Below, piece after piece: positions 1 to 7,068 of a stretch of DNA of 10,939 nt (position 1 is its first letter; every line of letters starts with the position of its first letter). This DNA comes from an uncultured bacterium (lineage in GTDB: Bacteria > Gemmatimonadota > Gemmatimonadetes > Longimicrobiales > RSA9), in contig CALBZE010000165.1 in NCBI GenBank assembly GCA_937889645.1, positions 1 through 10,939 on the forward strand. Direction: 5' to 3'. The notes beneath the pieces were generated by a model. It was not told where the DNA came from, searched no databases, and saw only the letters and a program-made list of their open reading frames with translations. The position numbers and the translations under genes are program-made.

Positions 1-418
1 GGCACCACGACCGGGCGGCAGCTCGTCCCGACCTCCGCGCCGTGGGCGTCCGTGGATTCGCTTCTCTCTTCCGATCAAGCGCGCCTCCACATGCGAAGGG
101 AAGGCGCTAAGGTGAAGCAGTCGCTCGGGGCACGCAGCACCCGAGCACGAGCACGCTGCCAGGTGTCAGATTTTCAGCCGCCGAAAGTGTCAGATTTACA
201 ACCGCCGGCTACAGGTGACATCGCGTTGGCGCCCCCGCCTGCACCGTCCTGCGCGCGGGCCGGCCCGACACCGTCTCGTCCTCCGAGCGTCCCCACGCGC
301 GACCACGTCCTCCTCCACCCACCCCTCGCCTGTCCCCCCCGACCACCCCTCGCGGCGTGTACCTTGCATGCCGGATCGGGGTCCCGGAGTTCGGCGTAGG
401 AGCAGGGTCGCACATAGA
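1..418. other. Gene-free leader region with IS-end-like repeats and a C-rich tract
   Basis: I see no convincing gene in this stretch. One plus-strand frame is open from about 52 to 399, but it is Pro/Arg/Ala-rich, resembles no family, and reads straight through the direct repeats at 163-207. The first 120 bases could be the tail of a gene entering from the left (two frames end in stops near 107 and 119), but no family is recognisable. The stretch also holds a pyrimidine-rich tract (about 307-352) just upstream of the ferritin-like gene. Confidence 0.5.
163..207. repeat. Two near-identical 21-base direct repeats, possible insertion-sequence end
   Basis: Copy 1 is at 163-183 and copy 2 at 187-207. 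Both start GTGTCAGATTT and end CCGCCG, agreeing at 19 of 21 positions, with a 24-base period. Short tandem repeats near an end are typical of IS21-type elements, whose termini carry several internal repeats. No inverted copy and no transposase is visible in the window, so this would be a solo end or the edge of an element lying to the left. The repeat is seen directly; the IS interpretation is inference. Confidence 0.5.
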
Positions 419-883
419 ATGCGGAAATTCGAGCATCTGAAGGGGTCCGAGGCGGCGCTCCGCGCGCTGGAGGAGCTGGTGCGCGCGGGGCGGCGATCCG
501 TGGCGGTTTATCGGGCGATCGAGCGGCGGGTCGGGGACCACAGGGTGCGGGCGGCATTGGTGCAGCTGCGTCGCGACCACAGGCGACACGTGCGCGAACT
601 TTCCTCGATCCTCGCCGAGGTCGGGGAGCCGGTGGTCGCGTGGCACGGGGCGGCGACGACGGGCCCGCTCTACGACGCGCTCCGCGAGGAGCCGGCGTCG
701 CCGGAGGCGCTCGTGGAGGCGTTGAAGCGAGCCGAGACCGAGCTGCGCTCGGTGTACGAGCGGCACGTGGAGCGGAGCTTCGTGGAGCCGCTGCGGGCGG
801 CGCTGCTCCGCCACCTGAGGGAGGAGGAGGCGCATATGGCGTGGCTCGAGCGCAGTCGCTGGTGGCAGCGGACGGTGGCGTGA
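419..883 (+). CDS. DUF2383 / PA2169-type four-helix-bundle (ferritin-like) protein
   Basis: A 154-residue, probably cytoplasmic, all-helical protein. Helix 1 (about 10-38) holds the typical core around RAGRRSVAVYRAIERRV. Helix 2 (about 40-68) has DHRRHVREL. A short loop with GEPV is followed by helices 3 (about 94-120) and 4 (about 122-146). Pattern and length match the DUF2383 (PF09537) family of ferritin-like bundles, whose biochemical role is poorly known. Possible metal ligands include H57, E60, E106 and the E136-x-x-H139 pair, but a full di-iron set is not obvious. The ATG at 419 was chosen because family similarity starts there and AGGG lies 11 bases upstream (404-407); the same frame is open further upstream but reads low-complexity sequence. 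The next gene starts 20 bases after the stop, so the two are probably co-transcribed. No function should be assumed beyond the fold. Confidence 0.75.
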   Translation: MRKFEHLKGSEAALRALEELVRAGRRSVAVYRAIERRVGDHRVRAALVQLRRDHRRHVRELSSILAEVGEPVVAWHGAATTGPLYDALREEPASPEALVEALKRAETELRSVYERHVERSFVEPLRAALLRHLREEEAHMAWLERSRWWQRTVA

Positions 884-903
884 CGGGGCGTCCGGAGGGA
901 ACA

Positions 904-1422
904 ATGGCGAGGCGAGAGCGGGAGTGGGAGAGGCGTGAGTGGGGGCCAGAGAGGCGTGAGCCGGGGTGGCGTGAGCGGGAGTGGCACAGGCCGGCGGAGC
1001 GGCCGTGGTACACGAAGGGGATCGAGCGTGCGGAGCGGCCGCGCCCGGCGGCGGGCGCACCGAGGGTCGTCGCCTGGTACGAATACGACTACGACTACGA
1101 TTTCCGCCCGCACCGCGTCGTCCCCTCGCGCGTGCGCGACCGTTACCGTCCCCGCCCCGGTCGCGAGCGCTATGTCCCCGCCTCCGAGGTGCCCCGCGGT
1201 CGGCCCGAGCGGTGGTGGTACGCGATCGGACCCGAGCGGCGCGAGGATTACGACTGGGCGTATAGCGCGCGACGCCCCGAACGTTATGGATGGACGGGCG
1301 AGACAGGACGCGACGGCGGGCCGGGCGCGGGGCGCGGCGGCTGGCGCACGGGTCGCAACGGCGCCCCACGCACTCGCCGCGGTGCCGTCCCCGGCACGCG
1401 CCGACGCCGCCGCGGCCGCTGA
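904..1422 (+). CDS. Arg/Trp/Tyr/Glu-rich low-complexity protein, unknown function
   Basis: A 172-residue protein that I do not recognise. Residues 1-35 are built from repeated units of the type RREREW / ERREW. The middle has an acidic aromatic run, YEYDYDYDF (residues 60-68), then many Arg-Pro-Glu-Arg and Trp-Trp-Tyr clusters. The tail is Gly/Arg-rich and ends in RRRRRGR. It has no signal peptide, membrane segment or Cys, and is probably disordered and very basic. Support for a real gene: ATG at 904 preceded by GGAGGG (894-899), third codon positions mostly G or C across the frame, and position just behind the DUF2383 gene. The DNA repeats itself: GAGAGGCGTGAG at 928-939 and 949-960, and AGCGGGAGTGG at 917-927 and 974-984, so the N-terminus grew by local duplication. 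Binding to nucleic acid or to the ferritin-like neighbour is possible but unproven. Confidence 0.55.
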   Translation: MARREREWERREWGPERREPGWREREWHRPAERPWYTKGIERAERPRPAAGAPRVVAWYEYDYDYDFRPHRVVPSRVRDRYRPRPGRERYVPASEVPRGRPERWWYAIGPERREDYDWAYSARRPERYGWTGETGRDGGPGAGRGGWRTGRNGAPRTRRGAVPGTRRRRRGR

Positions 1423-1460
1423 GGCATATTCGCGACCGACGTTGCTGAGTGCCTATCGAC

Positions 1461-1490
1461 TTGAGCCGACGGCGGCTATCTCGCTATCTT
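1461..1490 (+). promoter_or_regulatory. Possible sigma-70-type promoter for the M16 peptidase pair
   Basis: TTGAGC (1461-1466) and TATCTT (1485-1490) are spaced 18 bases apart, 39 bases before the GTG start at 1529, in the 106-base gap after the preceding gene. The match is moderate and the call rests on pattern only. Confidence 0.3.
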
Positions 1491-1528
1491 CGACTGACCC
1501 GCCCCGGAGTCGCTGACCAGGACAACTC

Positions 1529-3160
1529 GTGTCGCTCGAACGATTCCGTCGCTACAGTCCGATCCGACCCGCCGGACGCTCGGCGCACTCCTTCGCACCG
1601 GTGCGGAAGGCCGCGTCGCGCCCGGCGCTCCTCGGAGTCGTCGGGCTTGCCGGAATCGCCGGGCTCGCCGCGCTCGCGGCCGGCGCGCTCACGCCGCTCG
1701 CCGCCCAGACCACGCAGGGTGAGGCGCCGTCCGGCGAATCGCTGCCGGTGGTCGAGCGGGTCCTCGACAACGGGCTCCGGCTCCTCGTCCTGCGCCGGGA
1801 GGGCGTGCCGACGGTCGGCTTCGTCATGCGATACGACGTCGGCTCGGTCAACGAGTCGCCCGGGCAGACGGGGATCGCGCACCTCCTCGAGCACATGCTC
1901 TTCAAGGGGACGACGACCGTCGGGACGCGCGACGTCGAGGCCGAGCGCGCGCTCTTCGCCGTCATGGACGCGGTCGACGACTCGCTGCGGGCCGAGCGGG
2001 CGCGGGGCGACGCCGCGGACTCGGCGCGGATGGCGGCGCTGGAGGCGCGGCTCCGGGCGCTCGAGGACAGCGCCCGCGCCTACGTCGTCTCCAACGAGTT
2101 CGACCGGATCCTCAGCCGGAACGGCGCCCGGGGACTCAACGCGACGACGGACGTCGAGGCGACCACGTACTTCGTCCAGCTCCCGGCGAACCGGGCAAAG
2201 CTCTGGTTCGTGCTGGAGGCGGACCGGTTCCGCAACCCGGTCTTCCGCGAGTTCTACGCGGAGCGCGACGTCGTCGCCGAGGAGCGGCGGATGCGGATCG
2301 AGACGGACCCGGGCGGGCTCCTCTACACGTCGCTCATGGCCGCTGCCTTTCGGGAGCACCCGTACGGCGTGCCGGTCATCGGGCACATGGAGGACATCCG
2401 GAACCTGAGCCGCGCGCAGGTCGAGGCGTACTACCGCGACTACTACGGCCCGAACAACGCCGTCGTCGCCGTGGTGGGCGACGTCGAGCCGGACAGCATC
2501 GTCGCGTGGGCGGAGGCGTACTTAGGGCCGATCCCGCGCGGGCGCGAGCCGCCGCCCGTGCTCGCGGTCGAGCCGCCGCAGCGCGAAGAGCGGCGCGTCG
2601 AGGTCGCCTTCGACGCGGAGCCGCAGCTCCTGATCGGCTGGCACGTACCGGACGCGCTGCACGACGACGCGCCGGCGCTCGCGATGCTCGCCTCGGTCCT
2701 GACCGGCGGCCGCACGAGCCGGCTCTATCGTCGCCTCGTGATCGACGAGAAGATCGCCCAGGACGTCTCGGCGACGATCGCGCCCGGCGCGCGCCACCCG
2801 CGCCTCTTCATGATCGGCGCGGCGCCGTCCGTCGGGCACGACCCGGCCGAGGTCGAGCGCGCGATTTACGAGGAGCTCGACCGGCTCCGCCGCGAGCCGC
2901 CGACGGAGGCCGAGCTGACGCGGATCCGCAACCGCCTCGAGGCCGGCGCGGTCTACCGCCTCCAGGGCGCGTTCGGCCTGGCGTTCCAGCTCGCCGAGTC
3001 CGCCGCGCTCTGGGGCGACTGGCGGCAGACGTTCCGCGAGATCGAGCGCTTCCGCGCCGTCACCGCCGAGGACATCGCGCGCGTCGCCGAGACGTACCTG
3101 ACGCCGGAGAACCGGACGGTGGCGACGCTGGTGCGGAAGGGCGCGGAGGAGGGGACGTGA
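1529..3160 (+). CDS. Secreted M16-family zinc metallopeptidase, catalytic subunit
   Basis: A 543-residue insulinase/processing-peptidase-type enzyme. A hydrophobic segment at about 34-57 ending in LAAQ looks like a Sec signal peptide after a basic, unusually long N-region, so it probably acts in the periplasm. The inverted zinc motif is intact: H118-L-L-E121-H122, with the third ligand most likely E252 and the auxiliary E245 in the ERDVVAEE segment. H122 and E252 are 130 residues apart instead of the usual 75-80, because an Ala/Arg/Glu-rich helical insertion of about 50 residues (about 138-190) lies between them; such insertions occur in other bacterial M16 proteins. The M16 C-terminal domain spans about 293-478, including GGRTSRLYRRL (393-403). 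Start is GTG at 1529 with AGGA (1519-1522) six bases upstream. Its stop overlaps the next gene's start, which encodes the inactive partner, so a heterodimeric protease is likely. Natural substrates cannot be inferred. Confidence 0.93.
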   Translation: MSLERFRRYSPIRPAGRSAHSFAPVRKAASRPALLGVVGLAGIAGLAALAAGALTPLAAQTTQGEAPSGESLPVVERVLDNGLRLLVLRREGVPTVGFVMRYDVGSVNESPGQTGIAHLLEHMLFKGTTTVGTRDVEAERALFAVMDAVDDSLRAERARGDAADSARMAALEARLRALEDSARAYVVSNEFDRILSRNGARGLNATTDVEATTYFVQLPANRAKLWFVLEADRFRNPVFREFYAERDVVAEERRMRIETDPGGLLYTSLMAAAFREHPYGVPVIGHMEDIRNLSRAQVEAYYRDYYGPNNAVVAVVGDVEPDSIVAWAEAYLGPIPRGREPPPVLAVEPPQREERRVEVAFDAEPQLLIGWHVPDALHDDAPALAMLASVLTGGRTSRLYRRLVIDEKIAQDVSATIAPGARHPRLFMIGAAPSVGHDPAEVERAIYEELDRLRREPPTEAELTRIRNRLEAGAVYRLQGAFGLAFQLAESAALWGDWRQTFREIERFRAVTAEDIARVAETYLTPENRTVATLVRKGAEEGT

Positions 3161-4776
3161 GCGTGCGGCGGGGTTTCTCGTGGCCGGTGCCGCATAGCGG
3201 TGACGGCCGTCCAGGGGCGAGGGCGTTGGTCGGCCAAGCGTCGGCCGCGCGCCGCCGGGGCTGGATTCGGCTCGTCGCCAGCTCCGCGCTCGCGATCGCC
3301 CTGGCCGGCTGCACGGCGACGGCGCGCACCGGCGGCCCGGCGCCGACGGCGGCCGGGCCCGCCGATGGCCCCGGGACCGCCGCGGGCGCGGTCGCGCACG
3401 CCGGGCCCGCGATCGGCCGCGCCGCCGTCGAATCGCTCGAGTTCCCGCCGCTCCGCTTCGAGCCGCCGCAGCCGGAGCGCTTCGAGCTGTCGAACGGCGT
3501 GCGGGTGCTCTACCTCCGCGACGCGTCGCTCCCGATCGTCGAGGTGATGGCGTACTTCCGGGGCGGGTACCCGTACTTCGACCGCGACCACTACGCGGCG
3601 GCCACGGCGCTCGGCTCGCTCCTGCTCTCCGGCGGGACGGAGTCGCTTGCGCCCGATTCCGTCGACCGGCTGGTCGAGTACTACGCGATCGGGGCATCGT
3701 TCGGCAGCTCGGGCGGGGTGTCGTTCGGCACGATGTCGACGCTGCGGCGCCACCTGGACGCCGCCCTCGAGCTCTGGGTCGCCATGATGCGGCGGCCGCG
3801 GTTCGACCCCGACCGCGTCGAGGTGTGGCGACGCCGCGAGCTGGACTCCGTGCGCCGGCTGCGCGACCTGCCCAACACGATCGCGATCCGCGAGTTCAAC
3901 CGCGCGATGTACGGCGACCACCCGACGGGGTGGGTCATGGACGAGTCGGACCTGGACCCGGAAGACCTCGCGCCGGAGCGGCTACGGCGGGTGCACCGCG
4001 AGATCTTCTGCGCGGAGAACCTGGTCCTCGGCGTCGCGGGCGACGTCTCCCGCGAGGAGCTGGTGCCGCGGCTCGAGGCCGCATTCGGCGACTGGCCCGC
4101 CTGCCCGCGCGAGCTGGGGGCGCTCCCGGCGCCGCAGGTCCGCAAGGAGCCGGGCGTGATCGTGATCCACAAGCCGCTCGAGCAGAGCACCATCGTCATG
4201 GGACAGGCGGGCGGCGTGACGATGGAGGAGCGCGACGCGTACTACGCGTCGCAGATCGCGAACTGGATCATCGGCGGCGGCGGGCTGTCGAGCCGACTCA
4301 TGAATCGCCTGCGGACGCAGGAGGGGCTGGCGTACCATGCGTCGTCGGTCTGGGTGAGCGGTCGGCGGAGCGAGCGGGTCTTCGGCGCGTTCACGCAGAC
4401 CCGGGCGGAGGCGACGATCGCCGCGGCGGAGCGCGTGCGCGAGACGATCGCCGCGATGACGGTGGCGCCGCCGGCGCCGGAGGAGGTCCGGCTCGCCATC
4501 GACGCCATCGCCAACGGTTACGTGTTCGCGTTCGAGACGCCCGCCCAGGTCGTCGCTCGCCAGATGAGCTACCTCCTCGCCGGATTCCCGGAGGACTGGC
4601 TCGCGAGCTACCTGGACGGGATCCAGACGGTAACGCCGGAGTCGGTCCATGACGTCGTCCGGCAGAACCTCCGGCCGGAGGCGTTCACCGTCGTGATCGT
4701 GGGGGATACGACGCGGTTCGACGCCGCGCCCGAGGTCTTGGGGCCCGTGGTCGGGCCTTCGAGGACGCCCCGGTGA
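3157..4776 (+). CDS. M16-family lipoprotein, catalytically inactive partner subunit
   Basis: A 539-residue protein with an N-terminal lipobox LAGC (C52), after a basic region and the hydrophobic run LVASSALAIALAG, so it is probably a lipid-anchored envelope protein. A linker rich in Ala, Gly and Pro (about 53-95) precedes two M16 modules (about 105-280 and 285-525). Where the active subunit has HxxEH, this one has A151, S154 and L155, so no zinc site. It keeps the substrate-side signature SSRLMNRLRTQEGLAYH (378-394), typical of the non-catalytic half of M16 pairs. The GTG at 3157 overlaps the upstream stop by 4 bases (GTGA), with GGAGG at 3145-3149, which points to coupled translation and fixed stoichiometry. 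The N-region before the lipobox is long (about 38 residues), so a later start such as GTG 3163 or TTG 3226 is possible. Lipid anchoring could hold its soluble partner at the membrane. Confidence 0.9.
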   Translation: MSVRRGFSWPVPHSGDGRPGARALVGQASAARRRGWIRLVASSALAIALAGCTATARTGGPAPTAAGPADGPGTAAGAVAHAGPAIGRAAVESLEFPPLRFEPPQPERFELSNGVRVLYLRDASLPIVEVMAYFRGGYPYFDRDHYAAATALGSLLLSGGTESLAPDSVDRLVEYYAIGASFGSSGGVSFGTMSTLRRHLDAALELWVAMMRRPRFDPDRVEVWRRRELDSVRRLRDLPNTIAIREFNRAMYGDHPTGWVMDESDLDPEDLAPERLRRVHREIFCAENLVLGVAGDVSREELVPRLEAAFGDWPACPRELGALPAPQVRKEPGVIVIHKPLEQSTIVMGQAGGVTMEERDAYYASQIANWIIGGGGLSSRLMNRLRTQEGLAYHASSVWVSGRRSERVFGAFTQTRAEATIAAAERVRETIAAMTVAPPAPEEVRLAIDAIANGYVFAFETPAQVVARQMSYLLAGFPEDWLASYLDGIQTVTPESVHDVVRQNLRPEAFTVVIVGDTTRFDAAPEVLGPVVGPSRTPR

Positions 4777-4831
4777 CGCCCGGCCGCGCGCCGACGTCAT
4801 TGAGGGGTGCACGTGAAACCGCCGCGGGCGA

Positions 4832-4851
4832 GCGGGGTGGGGTTGCCCCGC
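4832..4851 (+). terminator. Weak G/C hairpin after the M16 pair
   Basis: GCGGGG (4832-4837) pairs with CCCCGC (4846-4851) across an 8-base loop. There is no T-run behind it, so it may be a structural feature only. Confidence 0.2.
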
Positions 4852-4883
4852 GCCGCAGCGGCGCCAGACGATCGGAGTGATTC

Positions 4884-5477
4884 ATGAGACTGCGTCTACG
4901 TGCTGTCGGACTGGCTCTCGGCCTCACGCTGGCCGGCGCGGGGAGCGCCGCGGCCCAGGTCGCGTGGGACTCGCCGATGCTGATCGTGCCGGGCGGCCAG
5001 CCGGGTCTCGGCCTCTATCTGATGGAGACGTACGGCGGGGACCTCGGCTTCATGGGCGCCTGGCGCCGCGCGAGCCAGGGCGTCGGGTTCCGCGTCGGGA
5101 TCGCCGAGCAGCCCTTCGATGACCTCGCCATCTTCGGCGGCGTCGACTTCAACGGCCGGCTCACCCGCGCATCGCGCGAGTTCCCGCTCGACATCGACTG
5201 GGTGATCGGCGGCGGGCTCTCGATCGGCGACGACTTCCTCCTCTCGTTCCCGGCAGGGATCACGCTCGGCCGCACGCTCGAGGCCGACGGCGTCCGCTTC
5301 GTCCCGTACGTCACGCCGCGCGTGGTGCTCGACGCGTTCTTCGGCGATGTCGACGACGAGCTGGACCTCGACGTCGCCGTCGACATCGGGCTCGAGATGT
5401 CCTTCCAGCGCAACTTCGCGATCCGCTTCGGCGGCACGCTCGGCCGGGACGCGGTAGCGATCGGCGTCGTCTTCTGA
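4884..5477 (+). CDS. Small outer-membrane beta-barrel protein with signal peptide
   Basis: A 197-residue protein. Residues 1-24 form a clear signal peptide: basic MRLRLR, a hydrophobic core, then SAAA before Q25. The mature part alternates polar and hydrophobic residues in stretches that look like amphipathic strands (for example VGFRVGIAEQ, DLAIFGGVDF, RFVPYVTPRVVLDAFF and the final strand DAVAIGVVF). It ends in Phe, the usual recognition residue for BAM-assisted insertion. Length suggests about eight strands. An acidic run, DVDDELDLD (about residues 154-162), probably lies in a loop. No specific family could be named. Start ATG at 4884 has GGAG (4874-4877) at good spacing. It lies 107 bases after the M16 pair on the same strand and may or may not share its transcript. 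Role unknown; a pore or structural protein is a guess. Confidence 0.8.
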   Translation: MRLRLRAVGLALGLTLAGAGSAAAQVAWDSPMLIVPGGQPGLGLYLMETYGGDLGFMGAWRRASQGVGFRVGIAEQPFDDLAIFGGVDFNGRLTRASREFPLDIDWVIGGGLSIGDDFLLSFPAGITLGRTLEADGVRFVPYVTPRVVLDAFFGDVDDELDLDVAVDIGLEMSFQRNFAIRFGGTLGRDAVAIGVVF

Positions 5478-5531
5478 GGCGACGGGAGGCGCCTCTCGGG
5501 CCGCCGACCCCTAGCATCTCCCGGGCAGGGT

Positions 5532-5539
5532 GTTAGATT
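5532..5539 (+). promoter_or_regulatory. Possible extended -10 element ahead of the pnt operon
   Basis: TG-T-TAGATT (TG at about 5531-5532, hexamer at 5534-5539) resembles an extended -10 box. It lies about 70 bases before the pntAA start in a 133-base gap. No good -35 is visible, so confidence is low. Confidence 0.22.
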
Positions 5540-5610
5540 GCCCTTTGGCGGGAACCGCGCAGGCGGTGATCGCCGTCCGCGGCCCGCCGCATCCTGCCCA
5601 GGGAGGTGCC

Positions 5611-6765
5611 ATGAGAGTCGCGGTGCCAAGAGAGATATGGCCAGGGGAGCGACGCGTCGCGCTCATGCCGGATGGCGTCGCCGCCCTTAAACGGGCCGGC
5701 TTCGACGTGCGGGTCGAGGCCGGCGCCGGCCGGGCGGCCGGTGCGGACGACGAGGCGTACCGCGAGGCGGGCGCCGCCGTGGTGGCGGAGCCCGCCTCGC
5801 TTTATTCGGACGCCGACCTCGTCCTGAAAGTGCGCGGGCCCACGCACCACGAGGCGCTCGGCCGACACGAGGCCGAGCTGATCCCCGAGGGCGCAACGCT
5901 CGTCGCCATGTTCCACCCACTCGCCCACCCCGACCTCGTCCGCCGTCTCGCCGACCGACGCATCACCACCTTCTGCATGGACCTCGTCCCGCGCATCACG
6001 CGCGCGCAGAAGATGGATGCGTTGTCCTCGCAGGCGACGGCGGCGGGGTACAAGGGCGCGCTGGTCGCCGCCGACCGGCTCGCCCGCTTCTTTCCGATGC
6101 TCATGACCGCCGCGGGGACGATCCCGCCGGCTCGCGTCCTCGTGCTCGGCGCGGGCGTCGCCGGGCTGCAGGCGATCGCGACCGCGCGGCGCCTCGGCGC
6201 CGTCGTGCAGGCGTTCGACATCCGGCCGGCCGCCAAGGAGCAGGTCGAGAGCCTCGGCGCGACGTTCGTCGGGCTCACGCTCGAGGGCGCCGAGACCGCG
6301 GGCGGCTACGCCAAGGAGCTCGACGAGGAGCAGCACCGCCGCGAGCAGGAGCTGCTCCACAAGCTCTGCCGCGAGGCCGACGCCGTGATCACCACCGCCG
6401 CGATCCCGGGGAAGCGCGCGCCCGTCCTCATCACCGAGGCCATGGTGCGCGACATGCGCCCGGGCTCGGTCATCGTCGATCTCGCGGCCGAGATGGGCGG
6501 CAACTGCGAGCTGACCGAGGCGGGCCGCGAGGTCGTCCACCACGGCGTCCTCGTCGTCGGGCTCGACAACGCGGCCAGCGCGGTCGCCGTCCACGCGAGC
6601 CAGATGTACTCGCGCAACGTCATCGCCCTCGTCCAGTACCTCTTCCAGGACGGCGCGCTCCGCTCCGACCTCGAGGAGGACGAGATCGGCCGTGCCTGCC
6701 TCGTCACCCGGGAGGGCGAGGTCGTGCACGAGGGCGTTCGCCAGCTCATCGCAGCAGGGAACTAG
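5611..6765 (+). CDS. pntAA: NAD(P) transhydrogenase subunit alpha part 1 (NAD(H)-binding domain I)
   Basis: A 384-residue soluble subunit of proton-translocating transhydrogenase, on the cytoplasmic face, binding NAD+/NADH. The N-terminal AlaDH/PNT domain opens with RVAVPREIWPGERRVALMP. The nicotinamide-site segment PRITRAQKMDALSSQ gives R128, Q133, D136 and S139, which line up with R127, Q132, D135 and S138 of the Rhodospirillum rubrum enzyme. The Rossmann motif is GAGVAG (180-185), with D203 at the end of strand 2 placed to bind the adenosine ribose, as expected for NAD rather than NADP. The mobile-loop region lies around 224-242 and ITTAAIPGK at 260-268. The length fits split-type alpha subunits that lack the membrane part. 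Start ATG 5611 follows GGGAGG (5601-5606); similarity begins exactly there although the frame is open upstream. It is the first gene of a tight operon. It is not an alanine dehydrogenase, because of the PNT-specific loop and its pnt neighbours. Confidence 0.96.
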   Translation: MRVAVPREIWPGERRVALMPDGVAALKRAGFDVRVEAGAGRAAGADDEAYREAGAAVVAEPASLYSDADLVLKVRGPTHHEALGRHEAELIPEGATLVAMFHPLAHPDLVRRLADRRITTFCMDLVPRITRAQKMDALSSQATAAGYKGALVAADRLARFFPMLMTAAGTIPPARVLVLGAGVAGLQAIATARRLGAVVQAFDIRPAAKEQVESLGATFVGLTLEGAETAGGYAKELDEEQHRREQELLHKLCREADAVITTAAIPGKRAPVLITEAMVRDMRPGSVIVDLAAEMGGNCELTEAGREVVHHGVLVVGLDNAASAVAVHASQMYSRNVIALVQYLFQDGALRSDLEEDEIGRACLVTREGEVVHEGVRQLIAAGN

Positions 6766-6774
6766 GAGGCCGCC

Positions 6775-7068
6775 ATGGAAGGGCTGCTCTTCGCCATATA
6801 CGTCTTCGTCCTCGCCGTCTTCATCGGCTTCGAGGTCATCAACAAGGTGCCCCAGATCCTGCACACGCCGCTCATGTCCGGCTCGAACGCGATCAGCGGG
6901 ATCACGCTGATCGGCGCGCTGGTCGTGGCCGGCAGGCTGGAGGGGCCGCTCAGCACGGCGATCGGGATCGCCGCGGTCGCGCTGGCGACGATCAACGTGG
7001 TCGGCGGCTTCCTGGTCACCGACCGCATGCTCCAGATGTTCCGCCGCAAGCCGGATGGTGAACGATGA
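6775..7068 (+). CDS. pntAB: NAD(P) transhydrogenase subunit alpha part 2 (membrane domain)
   Basis: A 97-residue membrane protein forming part of the proton channel (domain II). Three hydrophobic helices are visible at about 3-20, 38-54 and 60-82. The family motif HTPLMSGSNAISGI (30-43) is intact. From memory of the Thermus thermophilus subunit, the residue matching its TM2 histidine (H42) is S41 here. The AGGAGG site at 6764-6769 overlaps the pntAA stop, with 5 bases to the ATG. The 3' end overlaps the pntB start by 4 bases (ATGA). The short length matches the separate alpha-2 subunits of split transhydrogenases. Confidence 0.95.
   Translation: MEGLLFAIYVFVLAVFIGFEVINKVPQILHTPLMSGSNAISGITLIGALVVAGRLEGPLSTAIGIAAVALATINVVGGFLVTDRMLQMFRRKPDGER

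Noticed and set aside
52..399. 115-codon plus-strand frame spanning the direct repeats
   Set aside because: The repeats are read as two copies of VSD-QPP and the rest is Pro/Arg-rich filler; no ribosome site or family support.
209..1369. Long minus-strand open frame (386 codons) opposite the ferritin-like and low-complexity genes
   Set aside because: Arg/Pro/Ala/His-rich with no recognisable family; it arises because high-GC third positions on the plus strand remove stops on the other strand.
5611..6765. Alanine dehydrogenase instead of transhydrogenase alpha
   Set aside because: The fold is shared, but the mobile loop, the RAQKMDALSSQ segment and the pntAB-pntB neighbours identify it as transhydrogenase.
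5533..6864. Minus-strand open frame of 443 codons opposite pntAA
   Set aside because: Asp/Glu/Arg/His-rich antisense of a gene with full transhydrogenase signatures; no family resemblance.
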